A DNA stretch of 64,000 nt from CAYFHQ01 sp964342805 (GTDB taxonomy: Bacteria > Bacillota > Clostridia > Peptostreptococcales > Acidaminobacteraceae). The translations under genes and the position numbers were made by a program. Positions within the stretch are counted from its first letter, which is position 1, and each line of letters opens with the position of its first letter. The notes below the pieces were generated by a model. It ran no database searches and was not told the DNA's origin. It saw only the letters and a list, made by a program, of their open reading frames with translations. The stretch covers positions 1 through 64,000 of the forward strand of contig CAYFHQ010000008.1 of assembly GCA_964342805.1 (NCBI GenBank), read 5' to 3'. Of this stretch, positions 26,463-35,289 are shown piece by piece.

Positions 26463-27263
26463 CTAAAATCGAATATTCAGTTCCCGCATGACCTGGTTGA
26501 CTATGCCATAATCATAACCCTTTCTCAGGAGCATTCCTTGAATGCGGTTGATTTGCTTTTTAGGGTCGACCCCCTGGCTCTGGGCCAGCTTCTTGCGGGC
26601 CAACTCCAGGGCCACAGTATATTGGTCTTCCTGTTCAAGTAGGTCGGATAAGACCTGGTCAATGGTCTCGTCTGCAACCCCTTTACGCCTCAAGTCCAGG
26701 CGCAGTCGCTTCTGACCGTACTTGTGCATCCGGCTTTCCACAAAGTTTTCAGCATACCGCTGGTCATTGATATAGCCGTGGTCCACCAACTTGTCCAGGG
26801 CCAAGTCAGCAGTGGACTCGTCATATTCCTTCTCCTTGAGCTTTTTAAAGAGCTCCTTTCGGGTCCGACTGGAGAAGGTCAGCCAGCGGACACACTGGAT
26901 ATAGGCCTTTTTCACTTCTTCCGTATGGAGGATCTCGTCCAGGACCTCTGGGGACAGGTCCATCCCCTTTCTCAGGCCATGTTCCACAAGTACGTCCACA
27001 TGAACCCCGAAGGCAAAGGCGTCATTGAGAAAGATCGAAACCCTGTTTTTATCCTTCTTTTGGGTTTCGATCTTTGTAATGGTCTGGTTGCCGTCCCCTT
27101 TGACTGGTCCAGGTGTCCCTGGGTCCACGTCTCTGGTTTGTACCATTCTATCCCCACCGTCAGGTGAAGCTGTCTTACCTGTCTTACCCGTTGGTTTTGT
27201 CTTCTCTTTTTTGTCTATGGCTTCAATCTCGGTCCCGTTCTTTCCGAATGTTACTTGTCGCAA
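26463..27263 (-). CDS. recX: RecX regulatory protein with a polar N-terminal extension
   Basis: The C-terminal ~200 residues are RecX, with tandem three-helix repeats containing RTRKELFKKLKEKEY, DHGYINDQRYAENFV and KGVADETIDQVL. RecX modulates RecA filaments. The preceding ~60 residues are Lys/Thr/Gly/Pro-rich and not part of the family. The longest frame begins at TTG (27261-27263), five bases after the rtcB stop and with AAGGA upstream. An internal ATG at 27144-27146 with GGGGAT upstream would give a 227-residue protein. The start is therefore uncertain. It is probably co-transcribed with rtcB. Confidence 0.88.
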   Translation of the reverse strand: MRQVTFGKNGTEIEAIDKKEKTKPTGKTGKTASPDGGDRMVQTRDVDPGTPGPVKGDGNQTITKIETQKKDKNRVSIFLNDAFAFGVHVDVLVEHGLRKGMDLSPEVLDEILHTEEVKKAYIQCVRWLTFSSRTRKELFKKLKEKEYDESTADLALDKLVDHGYINDQRYAENFVESRMHKYGQKRLRLDLRRKGVADETIDQVLSDLLEQEDQYTVALELARKKLAQSQGVDPKKQINRIQGMLLRKGYDYGIVNQVMRELNIRF

Positions 27264-27267
27264 TACC

Positions 27268-28473
27268 TTATCCTTTCACAACCAGTTTGGTCTTTAATGT
27301 CCGCACGATCTTGGCCAGGTCTTCCTGGTGGCGCATGACTTCATGAATGTCCTTATAGGCAAATCTGGACTCGTCCACCAAGACGCTTTTGCCAGGGACA
27401 CCAATGTAAATCCCCATGGACTCCAGGTCCTCAATAACCGCATCTTTTTGAAAGGCTTTTAAGGCTTCCTTACGACTCATGTGACGACCGGCACCGTGGG
27501 AGCAGGAATGGAAGGACTCCTCATTCCCCAGGCCTTCAACGATATAAGAGTTGGCCCCCATAGCTCCTGGGATAATGCCCAATTCACCGCTCCGGGCCCG
27601 AATGGCCCCCTTGCGGTGGACCCAGACCTCTTGGCCATAATGGGTTTCCAGCGAAGCATAGTTATGGTGGGCATTGACCTCCTTGCCAAAGGTGATGTTG
27701 GGAAACTCCCCGAGGAGGATATCTTGAACCAGGGTCATCATGGCCTGGCGGTTTTGTGCTGCAAACTCTTGGGCCAGGTGCATCCAGCGGATATAGTCCA
27801 CCCCCCCCTGGGAGCCTGCTGGCAGGTAGGCCAATTGGGCCGCAATAGCATGTTTATCGCCATTTTTCTTGCAATGGCGTTTGGCTTTTTCATTGTAATA
27901 CTTGGCCACCTCATGGCCGAAGTGGCGAGACCCGGAATGGATCATGATACAGAGCATGCCGTGCTCGTCTTCTTGAAGTTCGATAAAATGGTTGCCACCC
28001 CCAAGGGTGCCCAACTGAACCAGGGCCCGCTCCAACTGCTGATAGAGGTGGTAGGTCTTTTTCAGTTCCTTTTCCTGGCCCTCCGTCCACTGGCTCAGGC
28101 GTCTATCGTCCAGGGCAGTGGTCCGGTGTTTGAAGCCGACGGGAATGGCCTGCATGATGGCCTTGACCAATCGCCTGGCCACCTGGTCTGTAACTTGGTC
28201 CACTGGGATATTGGTGTTGTTAAAGATCATCCCGCAGCCAATATCCACACCCACAGCATTGGGCACAAGGGTGTCGATCATGGCTGCCACGCCACCAATG
28301 GGCATGCCATAGCCAGGATGGGTGTCCGGCATAAGGGCCACCCAGCGATGAATAAAGGGGAGTTTGCTCAAGCTCCGACCCTGTTTCAAGCATTCTGGGT
28401 CAATTTCCCCCTCGTTTCCCAACCAGACTTTAATGGGTACCCCTTGTTTGGACTGGTCAAATATGGTCAACAT
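27268..28473 (-). CDS. rtcB: RtcB-family RNA ligase
   Basis: 401 residues, close to the usual RtcB length. Metal/GMP-binding motifs are clear: MPDTHPGYGMPIGGVAA, NAVGVDIGCGM (metal cysteine), GTLGGGNHFIE, MIHSGSRHFGHE and the nucleotidylated-histidine region CSHGAGRHMSR. RtcB joins 2',3'-cyclic phosphate or 3'-phosphate ends to 5'-OH RNA ends, repairing cleaved tRNA or rRNA. No RtcA or RtcR is adjacent. The frame reaches 28497, but the ATG at 28471-28473 has GGGAGG seven bases away. Next on the transcript is recX, suggesting a damage-response context. Confidence 0.93.
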   Translation of the reverse strand: MLTIFDQSKQGVPIKVWLGNEGEIDPECLKQGRSLSKLPFIHRWVALMPDTHPGYGMPIGGVAAMIDTLVPNAVGVDIGCGMIFNNTNIPVDQVTDQVARRLVKAIMQAIPVGFKHRTTALDDRRLSQWTEGQEKELKKTYHLYQQLERALVQLGTLGGGNHFIELQEDEHGMLCIMIHSGSRHFGHEVAKYYNEKAKRHCKKNGDKHAIAAQLAYLPAGSQGGVDYIRWMHLAQEFAAQNRQAMMTLVQDILLGEFPNITFGKEVNAHHNYASLETHYGQEVWVHRKGAIRARSGELGIIPGAMGANSYIVEGLGNEESFHSCSHGAGRHMSRKEALKAFQKDAVIEDLESMGIYIGVPGKSVLVDESRFAYKDIHEVMRHQEDLAKIVRTLKTKLVVKG

Positions 28474-28564
28474 CTCATCGCCTCCCTTCTGGCTCATTTA
28501 TACCCCGAAGTCTGGGGCTTGTCCCAATAACAAGGACACTTGATAGGCCCCTTCACTTATGGGA

Positions 28565-28612
28565 TAAATAAAGCCATACTCCTAGGAGGGTCTCCTATAG
28601 AATATGGCTGTT
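28565..28612 (-). terminator. Intrinsic terminator after the beta-sandwich membrane protein gene
   Basis: Read leftward, AGCCATA pairs with TATGGCT around an inner AGGAG/CTCCT stem, followed by TTTATTT. Confidence 0.65.
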
Positions 28613-28639
28613 TGGACCTTGGTGGGTCAGTTCCCATGC

Positions 28640-29398
28640 TTATTCTAGACGTTCGTTTTCGATGGTGATTTCAAACCAGTCTACCTTCATGTAATGGCCC
28701 GTGTACCAGCCGTATCCGTGCATGAAGACCCGGATGTTTTCCCGTGAGATTGGCGACCCATTGATCACCACTTCTTTCCCATTAAGGGCGTAGCTGATTT
28801 TGTTGGACCGGGTGTCATAGACCAGTTCTTCTTCAAACCAGTCGTCAAAAACAGGTTCCAGTATGCCGTAACTTGCGTCCGTGTCCCAGGTGGGCGATAA
28901 GACGCGAAAAACGTCACGGCCAGGTCGCTCCGACTCTTCGTCGAAATTGTGGACATACTCCACCAGGGCGACACCGTCCCCTAAACTCCGCCCCCAGTTT
29001 CCGTCGAGGACAAAGGGCTTGAGGTCTTTGTCTGATGTCTGTACGATGGCCAATCCACCTGTGAACCGGTCGTTCTCATAGTGGAGTTTGACCCGACGTT
29101 TAATGGTAACTACGTCCCCTTCTTCAAGGGGCAGTGGCTTTGACAATAGAAAAGGACCCCTATCTGTCTCTGTGATTTCAGCTGTCAGTATCCCGTTTTT
29201 CAGGTCCACCTTGTCATATGCCTTAAAGGTTGTCTGCCATTCCCCCACGTACCAAAAATCACGGTCCAGGGTGGTGAAGTCGTCTCGGTAGTTGAAATTC
29301 TCTGGTAGGATTTCAACGTCCATGAACTGCAGATAATAATACCCGCCCACAAGGGCGACAAATACAAGGAAGACGGCGATTCTACGAAGAGCCGTCAT
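28640..29398 (-). CDS. Membrane-anchored concanavalin/LamG-like beta-sandwich protein
   Basis: 252 residues. One N-terminal helix (about 5-25) anchors an extracytoplasmic domain. The pattern FRDDFTTLDRDFWYVGEW..., the alternating strands and the closing YMKVDWFEITIENERLE are typical of glucanase/lectin-like jelly-roll domains that bind carbohydrate. Catalytic glutamates of GH16 enzymes are not evident, so binding is more likely than hydrolysis. A 33-codon gene ends 15 bases upstream and probably shares the transcript. Confidence 0.65.
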   Translation of the reverse strand: MTALRRIAVFLVFVALVGGYYYLQFMDVEILPENFNYRDDFTTLDRDFWYVGEWQTTFKAYDKVDLKNGILTAEITETDRGPFLLSKPLPLEEGDVVTIKRRVKLHYENDRFTGGLAIVQTSDKDLKPFVLDGNWGRSLGDGVALVEYVHNFDEESERPGRDVFRVLSPTWDTDASYGILEPVFDDWFEEELVYDTRSNKISYALNGKEVVINGSPISRENIRVFMHGYGWYTGHYMKVDWFEITIENERLE

Positions 29399-29412
29399 AC
29401 GTTCCCCCTATT

Positions 29413-29514
29413 TTAGAATGACAAGAAAGCACCCATTACAGATACCACGGATGTCAATACCATGATTCCTGCAATAGCAATAGCGACGGCCTTCATTTTT
29501 GATTTTTGCATCAT
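29413..29514 (-). CDS. 33-aa single-helix membrane peptide
   Basis: An ATG at 29512-29514 has GGAGG nine bases upstream, with TAA at 29413-29415. The peptide has a short basic N-terminus (MMQKSKMK) followed by one hydrophobic helix of about 22 residues. The size and layout recall Prli42/DUF4044-type stressosome-linked mini-proteins of Firmicutes, but the resemblance is only general. It sits four bases after the GIY-YIG gene stop and just before the beta-sandwich protein gene. Confidence 0.65.
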   Translation of the reverse strand: MMQKSKMKAVAIAIAGIMVLTSVVSVMGAFLSF

Positions 29515-29518
29515 TTTC

Positions 29519-29866
29519 TTATTCCTCCATTGTGAAGTCTGTCGGGGATAGGGGCTCAATGGTGACTATTAGATCCCGTTCCTGACAAAACCACTGGTCC
29601 AACTGGTCAGGTTGTTGCAGTAGTCCTTCTTTTCGTTTTTTGTTTTGTTTTTTTATCCAGCATTCTATCTTCATTGCATGGCTCTTTGAGTCCACGGCCC
29701 AACACTGGGCCAAGCGCAAGGGGTGTTTATCCAACCGGCGGGTAAACTTGCATTTTGGTGACCGCTTGACATGTTCCTGCCAACGTCTAGCCATATCTGT
29801 GGTATACCCACAATAAACCGTCTGATCTGCACACCTGATCATATAGACATATACTTTTTTTGACAA
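29519..29866 (-). CDS. GIY-YIG domain protein (UPF0213/YhbQ type)
   Basis: 115 residues, slightly longer than the usual ~95. The GIY-YIG module appears as VYVYMIRCAD..VYCGYTTDMARRWQEH with conserved R and a downstream K/E-rich C-terminus (AMKIECWIKKQNKKRK). This family is nuclease-like, and E. coli YhbQ is reported to act on structured DNA. The last ~25 residues (LIVTIEPLSPTDFTMEE) are an unusual extension. It is divergent from the TraX gene and upstream of the 33-aa gene. Confidence 0.85.
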   Translation of the reverse strand: MSKKVYVYMIRCADQTVYCGYTTDMARRWQEHVKRSPKCKFTRRLDKHPLRLAQCWAVDSKSHAMKIECWIKKQNKKRKEGLLQQPDQLDQWFCQERDLIVTIEPLSPTDFTMEE

Positions 29867-29956
29867 GGTATGCGCCTCCGCTTTGTTTGTCTGCTGTCTT
29901 TTATGCTACCATGTTATTATACCATACCAACAAGCGGCTGGAGAGGAGGGCTGGTG

Positions 29957-30667
29957 ATGGAGAAAAAAAGAAGTGACATTTTAAAGATTATCGCTATTCT
30001 CACCATGCTCATCGACCATATCGGTTATTTGTTCTTTCCCGACCAGGTCCTGTGGCGGGTCATAGGAAGGATCTCCTTCCCCATTTTTGCCTACCTGGTT
30101 GCCCTTGGGGCCTTTAGGACTCGGAATGTGTACAGGTATGGTGGCCGTTTATTGGCCTTTGCCCTGGTTTCTCAAATTCCTTACAACTATATGGCGCCCG
30201 GGCGTCTCAATATCTTTTTCACCCTACTTGCAGGTGTCCTCATGGTCCGCCTGTTTGAGAGCAAGTACCAACCGGTCGCCCTCTTCTTTCCTATTATCGG
30301 TGAATTTTTGCAATTGTCCTATGGGGCATATGGTCTAATTATGATCCTGTTTTTCCATATATGGAAGGACAAGCCTAGGGCCATCCTGCTGGCTTATCTG
30401 GGATTAACGGCCCTCAGCCTAGTGGACTACGGTGGTCAAGTCATGGACCTACTCCGTCCTCTAACCGCTGAGTACGGCTTATGGACAGGGATATACAAAC
30501 TCTTATCAACCTCATGGGGCTGGGTTCAGTCCTGTAGCGTCCTCGCCTTGCCCTTGATCCTACTTGAAGACCGGATTGCCATTCCCGTTCGGTTGCCCAA
30601 GTGGCTTGGCTATGGCTTTTACCCCCTCCACATTGCCCTTTTGGTCTATATACGGTCTCGACTGTAA
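29957..30667 (+). CDS. TraX-family membrane protein
   Basis: 236 residues and about seven to eight helices. The start DILKIIAILTMLIDHIGYLFFP is diagnostic of TraX family proteins, which are related to membrane acyltransferases. F-plasmid TraX acetylates pilin; chromosomal Firmicutes homologs have no established substrate. The frame begins at 29870, but the ATG at 29957 has GAGGAGGG seven bases upstream. It is monocistronic, with a terminator. Confidence 0.85.
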   Translation: MEKKRSDILKIIAILTMLIDHIGYLFFPDQVLWRVIGRISFPIFAYLVALGAFRTRNVYRYGGRLLAFALVSQIPYNYMAPGRLNIFFTLLAGVLMVRLFESKYQPVALFFPIIGEFLQLSYGAYGLIMILFFHIWKDKPRAILLAYLGLTALSLVDYGGQVMDLLRPLTAEYGLWTGIYKLLSTSWGWVQSCSVLALPLILLEDRIAIPVRLPKWLGYGFYPLHIALLVYIRSRL

Positions 30668-30702
30668 AGGGGAACACGTTTTAATCCTTCTTAGACAAAA
30701 TT

Positions 30703-30745
30703 CAAGCCTCTGGGAAATGAATGCACCATTTCCCAGAGGCTTTTT
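30703..30745 (+). terminator. Intrinsic terminator after the TraX gene
   Basis: The long stem AAGCCTCTGGGAAATG with CATTTCCCAGAGGCTT is followed by TTT. Confidence 0.88.
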
Positions 30746-30805
30746 AGCGTTCTTAAGACAGACCTACGACAGTCAAAGGAAAAACTGACTGAATACCGTC
30801 GAATC

Positions 30806-32212
30806 CTATTCCCTTGTAAAAGTGGTCAATTCCAAGTTCTCAAACTCATGGGCCAGGGCACTTAACTGGTAGCGGGTATTCCGCCCCCTGAGGGAAAACT
30901 CAAAGAAGTCCATGATGACCTTGTCCATGATTTCATGTCGTTCAGCTGGGTCCAAAGAGCCCGTATAGCCAAACCACCGGCTCACTGGAGACAGGTCGGC
31001 AATGGCGGTAAAATCCGAATGGGCTGTCCCCTTGATGGTGAACAACCAGCTGTCTGCATAAGTGCCGGCCATCATCCGGGTAAGGGCCAAGTCGTTGTCC
31101 CTCCCCTTCCATTGGTCTGATCGCAGGTGGAGATAGGGGACGGTCATGCCGGCCATGACCATTTCTTCTTCCATGGCCCATACAAAACTGTCCATGCCCA
31201 AGACCGCGTCGATCCGTTTGTCCTGGATTGAAGTGCTCAGGGCAGCACTTCCTCCTATGGAATGGCCAATGAGGCCCACTCTCTCCATATCCACCCTCCC
31301 AAACAAGGGGTGGTCCCGGGTCAACTTTTCTTGGAAGTAATCTAGTGTCCCCTGGATATCCTTGGTCATGACCTGGATTAATTGCTGGGCACTTTTACGA
31401 AAAACTTGGTCATTTTGCCCCTCAAGTAGGGTGTTGGGATTAAAGGCTTGGCTGGTACCATCGTCAAAGGTGGTAGAAGCCGCCACATAGGTGTGGTCAA
31501 TGGCAACCACCACATAGCCCATGGAAGCCAGTCGCTGGGCTTCAAAGGCATGGAGGTCACCAAAGCCCTTCCAACCATGGCTGATCACAATCAGTGGAAA
31601 CTTGGACGGGTGCCTGGACACTGGTGCCCCATACCAGGCAGAAGACTTCAAATGGTTCAAATGGCTGATGAATGGATACCAGACTCGGGTGGCTCCTGCA
31701 AGACCTGCTGCCTTCTTGGAAGGGTTTTCAAAGAGGTCTGCCCGTCCCCACCCAATGGTTTCTGCCGGATAGTAAACCTGCAGCTGGACCTGGCGGTCAT
31801 CATTCACTTCAGGATTGTAGTACTCCTGGACCTTATGGAGGGCAAGAGTTTCACTGAACTTGCCCACAGTGTAAGGCCCCAAACTGGGTTGCTGGACCTG
31901 GATGGGTGCCAGTACCATGCTGACCAGGGACAAGCCTGTTAGTACCACTGCAAACTTGCGCACCCCAGGCACGGAAACCTTGTACTTGCCACTGGACAAG
32001 GATAAAAATAAGGCAATGGCCCCCACCAATCCATGAAGGATGTAAAGTGCCACGACCTGCCACCTGGGATTGCCCACTACCATGTGGACCACAGGTGCAG
32101 TGAAGGCCAGGATGGCCATACCAATGGGTGTCATATCCAGTTTTCGTATGTCCCCCCACCGGGTCATTAGTAAGATCAACAATGGCAAGAGTATGCCATC
32201 CAATAACACCAT
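30806..32212 (-). CDS. Membrane-anchored alpha/beta hydrolase (PAF-acetylhydrolase-like)
   Basis: 468 residues. Three to four N-terminal helices (up to about residue 105) precede an extracytoplasmic or membrane-associated hydrolase domain. The nucleophile is S318 in LIGHSIGGSAAL. An aspartate in VLGMDSFVW and a histidine in GTAHSDF complete a plausible triad, and the oxyanion region is VISHGWKGF. The layout fits platelet-activating-factor acetylhydrolase isoform II relatives, so a lipid or short-acyl ester substrate is likely. The ATG follows the nitroreductase stop almost directly, implying coupled translation. Confidence 0.75.
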   Translation of the reverse strand: MVLLDGILLPLLILLMTRWGDIRKLDMTPIGMAILAFTAPVVHMVVGNPRWQVVALYILHGLVGAIALFLSLSSGKYKVSVPGVRKFAVVLTGLSLVSMVLAPIQVQQPSLGPYTVGKFSETLALHKVQEYYNPEVNDDRQVQLQVYYPAETIGWGRADLFENPSKKAAGLAGATRVWYPFISHLNHLKSSAWYGAPVSRHPSKFPLIVISHGWKGFGDLHAFEAQRLASMGYVVVAIDHTYVAASTTFDDGTSQAFNPNTLLEGQNDQVFRKSAQQLIQVMTKDIQGTLDYFQEKLTRDHPLFGRVDMERVGLIGHSIGGSAALSTSIQDKRIDAVLGMDSFVWAMEEEMVMAGMTVPYLHLRSDQWKGRDNDLALTRMMAGTYADSWLFTIKGTAHSDFTAIADLSPVSRWFGYTGSLDPAERHEIMDKVIMDFFEFSLRGRNTRYQLSALAHEFENLELTTFTRE

Positions 32213-32213
32213 A

Positions 32214-32948
32214 TTATCTCTCCGAAAGCTTTTTAGACGTCAGATAAGTCTTCATATGTGGGCGGGTCTCCAACGTCAATTTCCCGCTCACTTGTTGTGT
32301 CCACGTATGGTCAATCTTTCCACCGGTTCGATTGATATAATAGGCTTTCACATGTTCATCATAGGGACCCAAAACAGCCTGGTCGGGCTCCTGGTATTCA
32401 TTGTCCATGAGGACACTGGTCAGGGGTAGACGGGGCTTGGGGTCAGGGTTTTGGTCGGGCTCTCCTAGGCACATGCCGAAGACCGGAAAGACCTGGTCCG
32501 GCAAACCCAGTAGGTCGCTGACCTTGTCTGGATTGTTGCGAATACCACCTATAAAAACGCCTCCATAGCCCAGGGACTCGGCTGCCAAAAGGACATTTTG
32601 TCCCATGAGGGCGGCGTCCACAGCTGCAATCAGGGTGAGTTCTGTCCAACCGGTGGACATGGCCTTGCCATTGACCTCACACGCCCAGAACAGGCGGTTG
32701 AGGTCAGCACAAAAGACCAGAAACTCGGCTGCTGTGTCCACGTACTTTTGATTGCCCACCCAAAGGGCCAGCTTTTCCCGCTTGTCTCGGTCTGTGACAC
32801 GGACTACAGAATAGGCCTGTAAGTAGCTGGAGGTCGATGCGCTTTGACCAGCTTCTATCATAGCATTCAAATGGTTTTTTTCAATGGCTTTGTCCGTGAA
32901 TCGTCGAATGGACCTGTGATTGCGCATGAGTTCTATCGTTGGGTTCAT
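32214..32948 (-). CDS. NfsA/FRP-type flavin oxidoreductase (nitroreductase family)
   Basis: A 244-residue FMN-dependent NADPH oxidoreductase. The opening IELMRNHRSIRRFTDKAI, the QSASTSSYLQA segment and GYGGVFIGGIRNNP are typical of the NfsA group. It reduces quinones, nitroaromatics or flavins. A GTG two codons upstream overlaps the GAGAGG site, so the ATG at 32946-32948 is preferred. It is followed immediately by the hydrolase gene. Confidence 0.88.
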   Translation of the reverse strand: MNPTIELMRNHRSIRRFTDKAIEKNHLNAMIEAGQSASTSSYLQAYSVVRVTDRDKREKLALWVGNQKYVDTAAEFLVFCADLNRLFWACEVNGKAMSTGWTELTLIAAVDAALMGQNVLLAAESLGYGGVFIGGIRNNPDKVSDLLGLPDQVFPVFGMCLGEPDQNPDPKPRLPLTSVLMDNEYQEPDQAVLGPYDEHVKAYYINRTGGKIDHTWTQQVSGKLTLETRPHMKTYLTSKKLSER

Positions 32949-33026
32949 AAACACCTCTCAAATCATATCATAGTTGGTAAGAAATTGTGACGCTTAGTTT
33001 TATACCCAATCACCAGGTCGAGGTCT

Positions 33027-33077
33027 CAAAAAAGAGCTCTTGCCAGGGGGATACATCCCCACCTGCAAGCGCTCTCT
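33027..33077 (-). terminator. Intrinsic terminator after the GNAT gene at 33128
   Basis: A long imperfect stem, GAGCGCTTGCAGGTGGGGAT with ATCCCCCTGGCAAGAGCTC, is followed leftward by TTTTTT. Confidence 0.8.
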
Positions 33078-33127
33078 TGTTGTCTGTTTCTGGCAGGTAC
33101 CTGGTTTGGCACCTTGTAATCACAGGC

Positions 33128-33568
33128 CTAGACTTCCACACTCATTTCCACCCAGTCCTCAGACTCGTCTACCACTTGGAACCCCGCCCGCTCGTATACC
33201 TTAATGGCGTGCTCGTCCGTGTGACGGATCAAGGTAATAATGTGGGTATGGCCATAGTCGAAAAACTCCACCACATGCTCCAGGCACGACTGGATAAAGG
33301 GACAACCATACCCCTTGCCCAAGTGGTCAGGCAATAGGGCACATCCGATCTCTAGTATCCCTTCTTCATCAAAGGTGCATTCGACAAATCCGATCCGTTC
33401 ATTTTCATCATTCAGTGCTACGAAGAAATCGAAGGCATCGGAACTTAACATGACATCTAAGTCAATTTCATTTTTATCTGTATCATAACAGGAGTAGTCT
33501 TCTTCCTGCTTCCAGCTAGCGATGGCGTCAGCGTCCAGTTCAGTCGCTTTTTCAAATCGAAATTCCAT
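33128..33568 (-). CDS. GNAT-family acetyltransferase
   Basis: 146 residues, a single GNAT domain. The ALLPDHLGKGYG acetyl-CoA loop and the IKVYERAGFQVVDE C-terminus are characteristic. The substrate is unknown; the RimJ-like shape would allow protein or small-molecule acceptors. The frame begins at 33628, but the ATG at 33566-33568 has a near-perfect GGAGGTGATT site. It is monocistronic. Confidence 0.85.
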   Translation of the reverse strand: MEFRFEKATELDADAIASWKQEEDYSCYDTDKNEIDLDVMLSSDAFDFFVALNDENERIGFVECTFDEEGILEIGCALLPDHLGKGYGCPFIQSCLEHVVEFFDYGHTHIITLIRHTDEHAIKVYERAGFQVVDESEDWVEMSVEV

Positions 33569-33657
33569 CGAATCACCTCCCTCCAAGTTGTTTTTGATAT
33601 ACCCGAGGGAGATTTGGAATAAACGCACATGGCAAAAGCCTTATGAAATCATTTTCC

Positions 33658-34527
33658 TTACAGGCGTCGGTAGGCCTCACTATTGAGCCTTACCAAGCCT
33701 TCCACCGCCTGGTCAATGGTCTCCAAGAGTTGAGGCTTGTCCTGGGGGAAGGTCCCCGCCAAGCTCAAGTAGTTGGACGGGTGGTTACTACGGAATACAC
33801 ACTGGGTCAGGTGTAAGCCTTCTACCAGACGTTTGGTTTCCAGGAGGACCTGCTCTGGGGTCAAGAGTTGAAAACGACCCGCCTCCACGTCTTCATATAA
33901 GGGTGTTCCCGCTTCCACCATGAGGGTTAAGAGGCCCACATAGTCAGGGTCCATGGCGCTGAGGACAGCTGCAGTATGGTCCCCATGGGCTCGCCACCGG
34001 TCCTGGCCCCCCAGTCCACTAATGGCTGTGACAGACAGTTTGAGCGGAGACCCCTTGACCCTTTGGGCCGCTTCTATCATAACCTCTGGGCTGATCCCCT
34101 TGCAGATTTCCTGCAAAATTTCCGGGTCACCTGACTCAAGACCCATGTATATAATCCCTACACCCAGGTCATGGAGCTCCTTCAGGTCCGCCTCAGACTT
34201 GGCCATGATGTCCTGGGGCGTTGCATAGACACCCACCCGCTGGCACTCTGGAAAGAGCCGCTTAATCTCCAGCAAAATGGTCCGCAGTTTGTCCATGCTC
34301 AAGCAAAGGGCGTCCCCGTCCGCCAGAAAGATCCGCCGGACTTCCCGGTAGTGGAGTCGGGCCCCTTGAAGGTCCTCAAGGATGTCTGCCATGTCCCTCA
34401 CCCGAAAGTCTTTCGCCTTATACATGCTACAAAATGTGCACTTGTTGTGGGCACACCCAATGGTCACCTGCAATATATAACTATAGGCCTCACTGGGAGG
34501 CCTATAAATGTTTCCTTCATATCTCAT
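33658..34527 (-). CDS. Radical SAM protein of unknown specificity
   Basis: 289 residues. The iron-sulfur cysteines are C25, C30 and C33 in GCAHNKCTFC, a Cx4Cx2C spacing instead of the textbook Cx3Cx2C. The SAM-binding stretch GVGIIYMGLESGD and a TIM-barrel follow. The sequence resembles the widely conserved HemN-unrelated Firmicutes radical SAM group starting YEGNIYRPPSEAYSYILQVTIGC. Function is unknown. The 34722 frame start is rejected, since the ATG at 34525-34527 has GGAGGG. It lies 19 bases after the acetyltransferase gene, so the pair is probably co-transcribed. Confidence 0.85.
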   Translation of the reverse strand: MRYEGNIYRPPSEAYSYILQVTIGCAHNKCTFCSMYKAKDFRVRDMADILEDLQGARLHYREVRRIFLADGDALCLSMDKLRTILLEIKRLFPECQRVGVYATPQDIMAKSEADLKELHDLGVGIIYMGLESGDPEILQEICKGISPEVMIEAAQRVKGSPLKLSVTAISGLGGQDRWRAHGDHTAAVLSAMDPDYVGLLTLMVEAGTPLYEDVEAGRFQLLTPEQVLLETKRLVEGLHLTQCVFRSNHPSNYLSLAGTFPQDKPQLLETIDQAVEGLVRLNSEAYRRL

Positions 34528-34546
34528 GTCTTCCCTCCTGTTCCCC

Positions 34547-35176
34547 TTAAGGATACAGGTGCTGGGCTGGATTATCCAGTATTTCTTGCAGGGCCGTGTA
34601 AAGCTTGCCTGCGTGAACCCCGTCCACCAGGGCATGGTGGGCCTGGATGTTAAAGGGCATAATGACCCGCCCATCTCGCTTGATATACTTGCCCCAGGCC
34701 ATCCTAGGAAAACTATCATCATGGATGGGGTGGGTCATTTGGGTGAAGTTGATCCAGGGTAGGCAAGTGAAAAAGAGCATGTCGTCTTTTTCAGGATCAT
34801 CTTCCAGCAAGGGAAGTCCCGTCGGGTCGCTGGCAAGGCCAGCCTCTTTGACAAAGGCCGCCAGGTCTTGGCTATAATCCACTGTTGCAAAATCAAAAAG
34901 ATCGTCTTCCTTGAGGAAGGTGAAACTTGGGTGGACCAGGTCATGCTCCACTACCATGTCTCCACGAATTCTCTGTCTAAACTCAGGAATCCCATTGGCC
35001 GCCGTGGTCACCGCGTAGATCATTGTATGATAGAAGGGAAACCCTTCTTCTTTGATCCATGTCATAAAAGCCGTAATGTCCATATCTGCCGACACGCTAA
35101 AATGGGGATGGGACATGGCCGTAAACATGGCGTAGTGTTTGCTTCTCTTCCAATTCTTTGGATCGATTATTTTCAT
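34547..35176 (-). CDS. CatA-family chloramphenicol acetyltransferase-like protein
   Basis: 209 residues, near the 210-220 of type A CATs. The catalytic motif HHALVDGVHAG (family HHxxxDG) is intact. PFNIQAHH and the SFTFLKEDDLFDF segment also fit. It may acetylate chloramphenicol or another small hydroxyl compound; resistance cannot be concluded, because many chromosomal CatA-like proteins have other roles. A GGAGG site precedes the ATG. It is divergent from a Crp/Fnr gene and is followed by the radical SAM gene. Confidence 0.82.
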   Translation of the reverse strand: MKIIDPKNWKRSKHYAMFTAMSHPHFSVSADMDITAFMTWIKEEGFPFYHTMIYAVTTAANGIPEFRQRIRGDMVVEHDLVHPSFTFLKEDDLFDFATVDYSQDLAAFVKEAGLASDPTGLPLLEDDPEKDDMLFFTCLPWINFTQMTHPIHDDSFPRMAWGKYIKRDGRVIMPFNIQAHHALVDGVHAGKLYTALQEILDNPAQHLYP

Positions 35177-35289
35177 GGTGCACCTCCTGTACTTCTATTG
35201 CCATTATCTAAGAAAGTTTCCCTTTTAAACAGGACATGTGTCATATCTGTCGAATCTCTTTCCAAGTAGGATACAAGGGGAGGTGTCAG

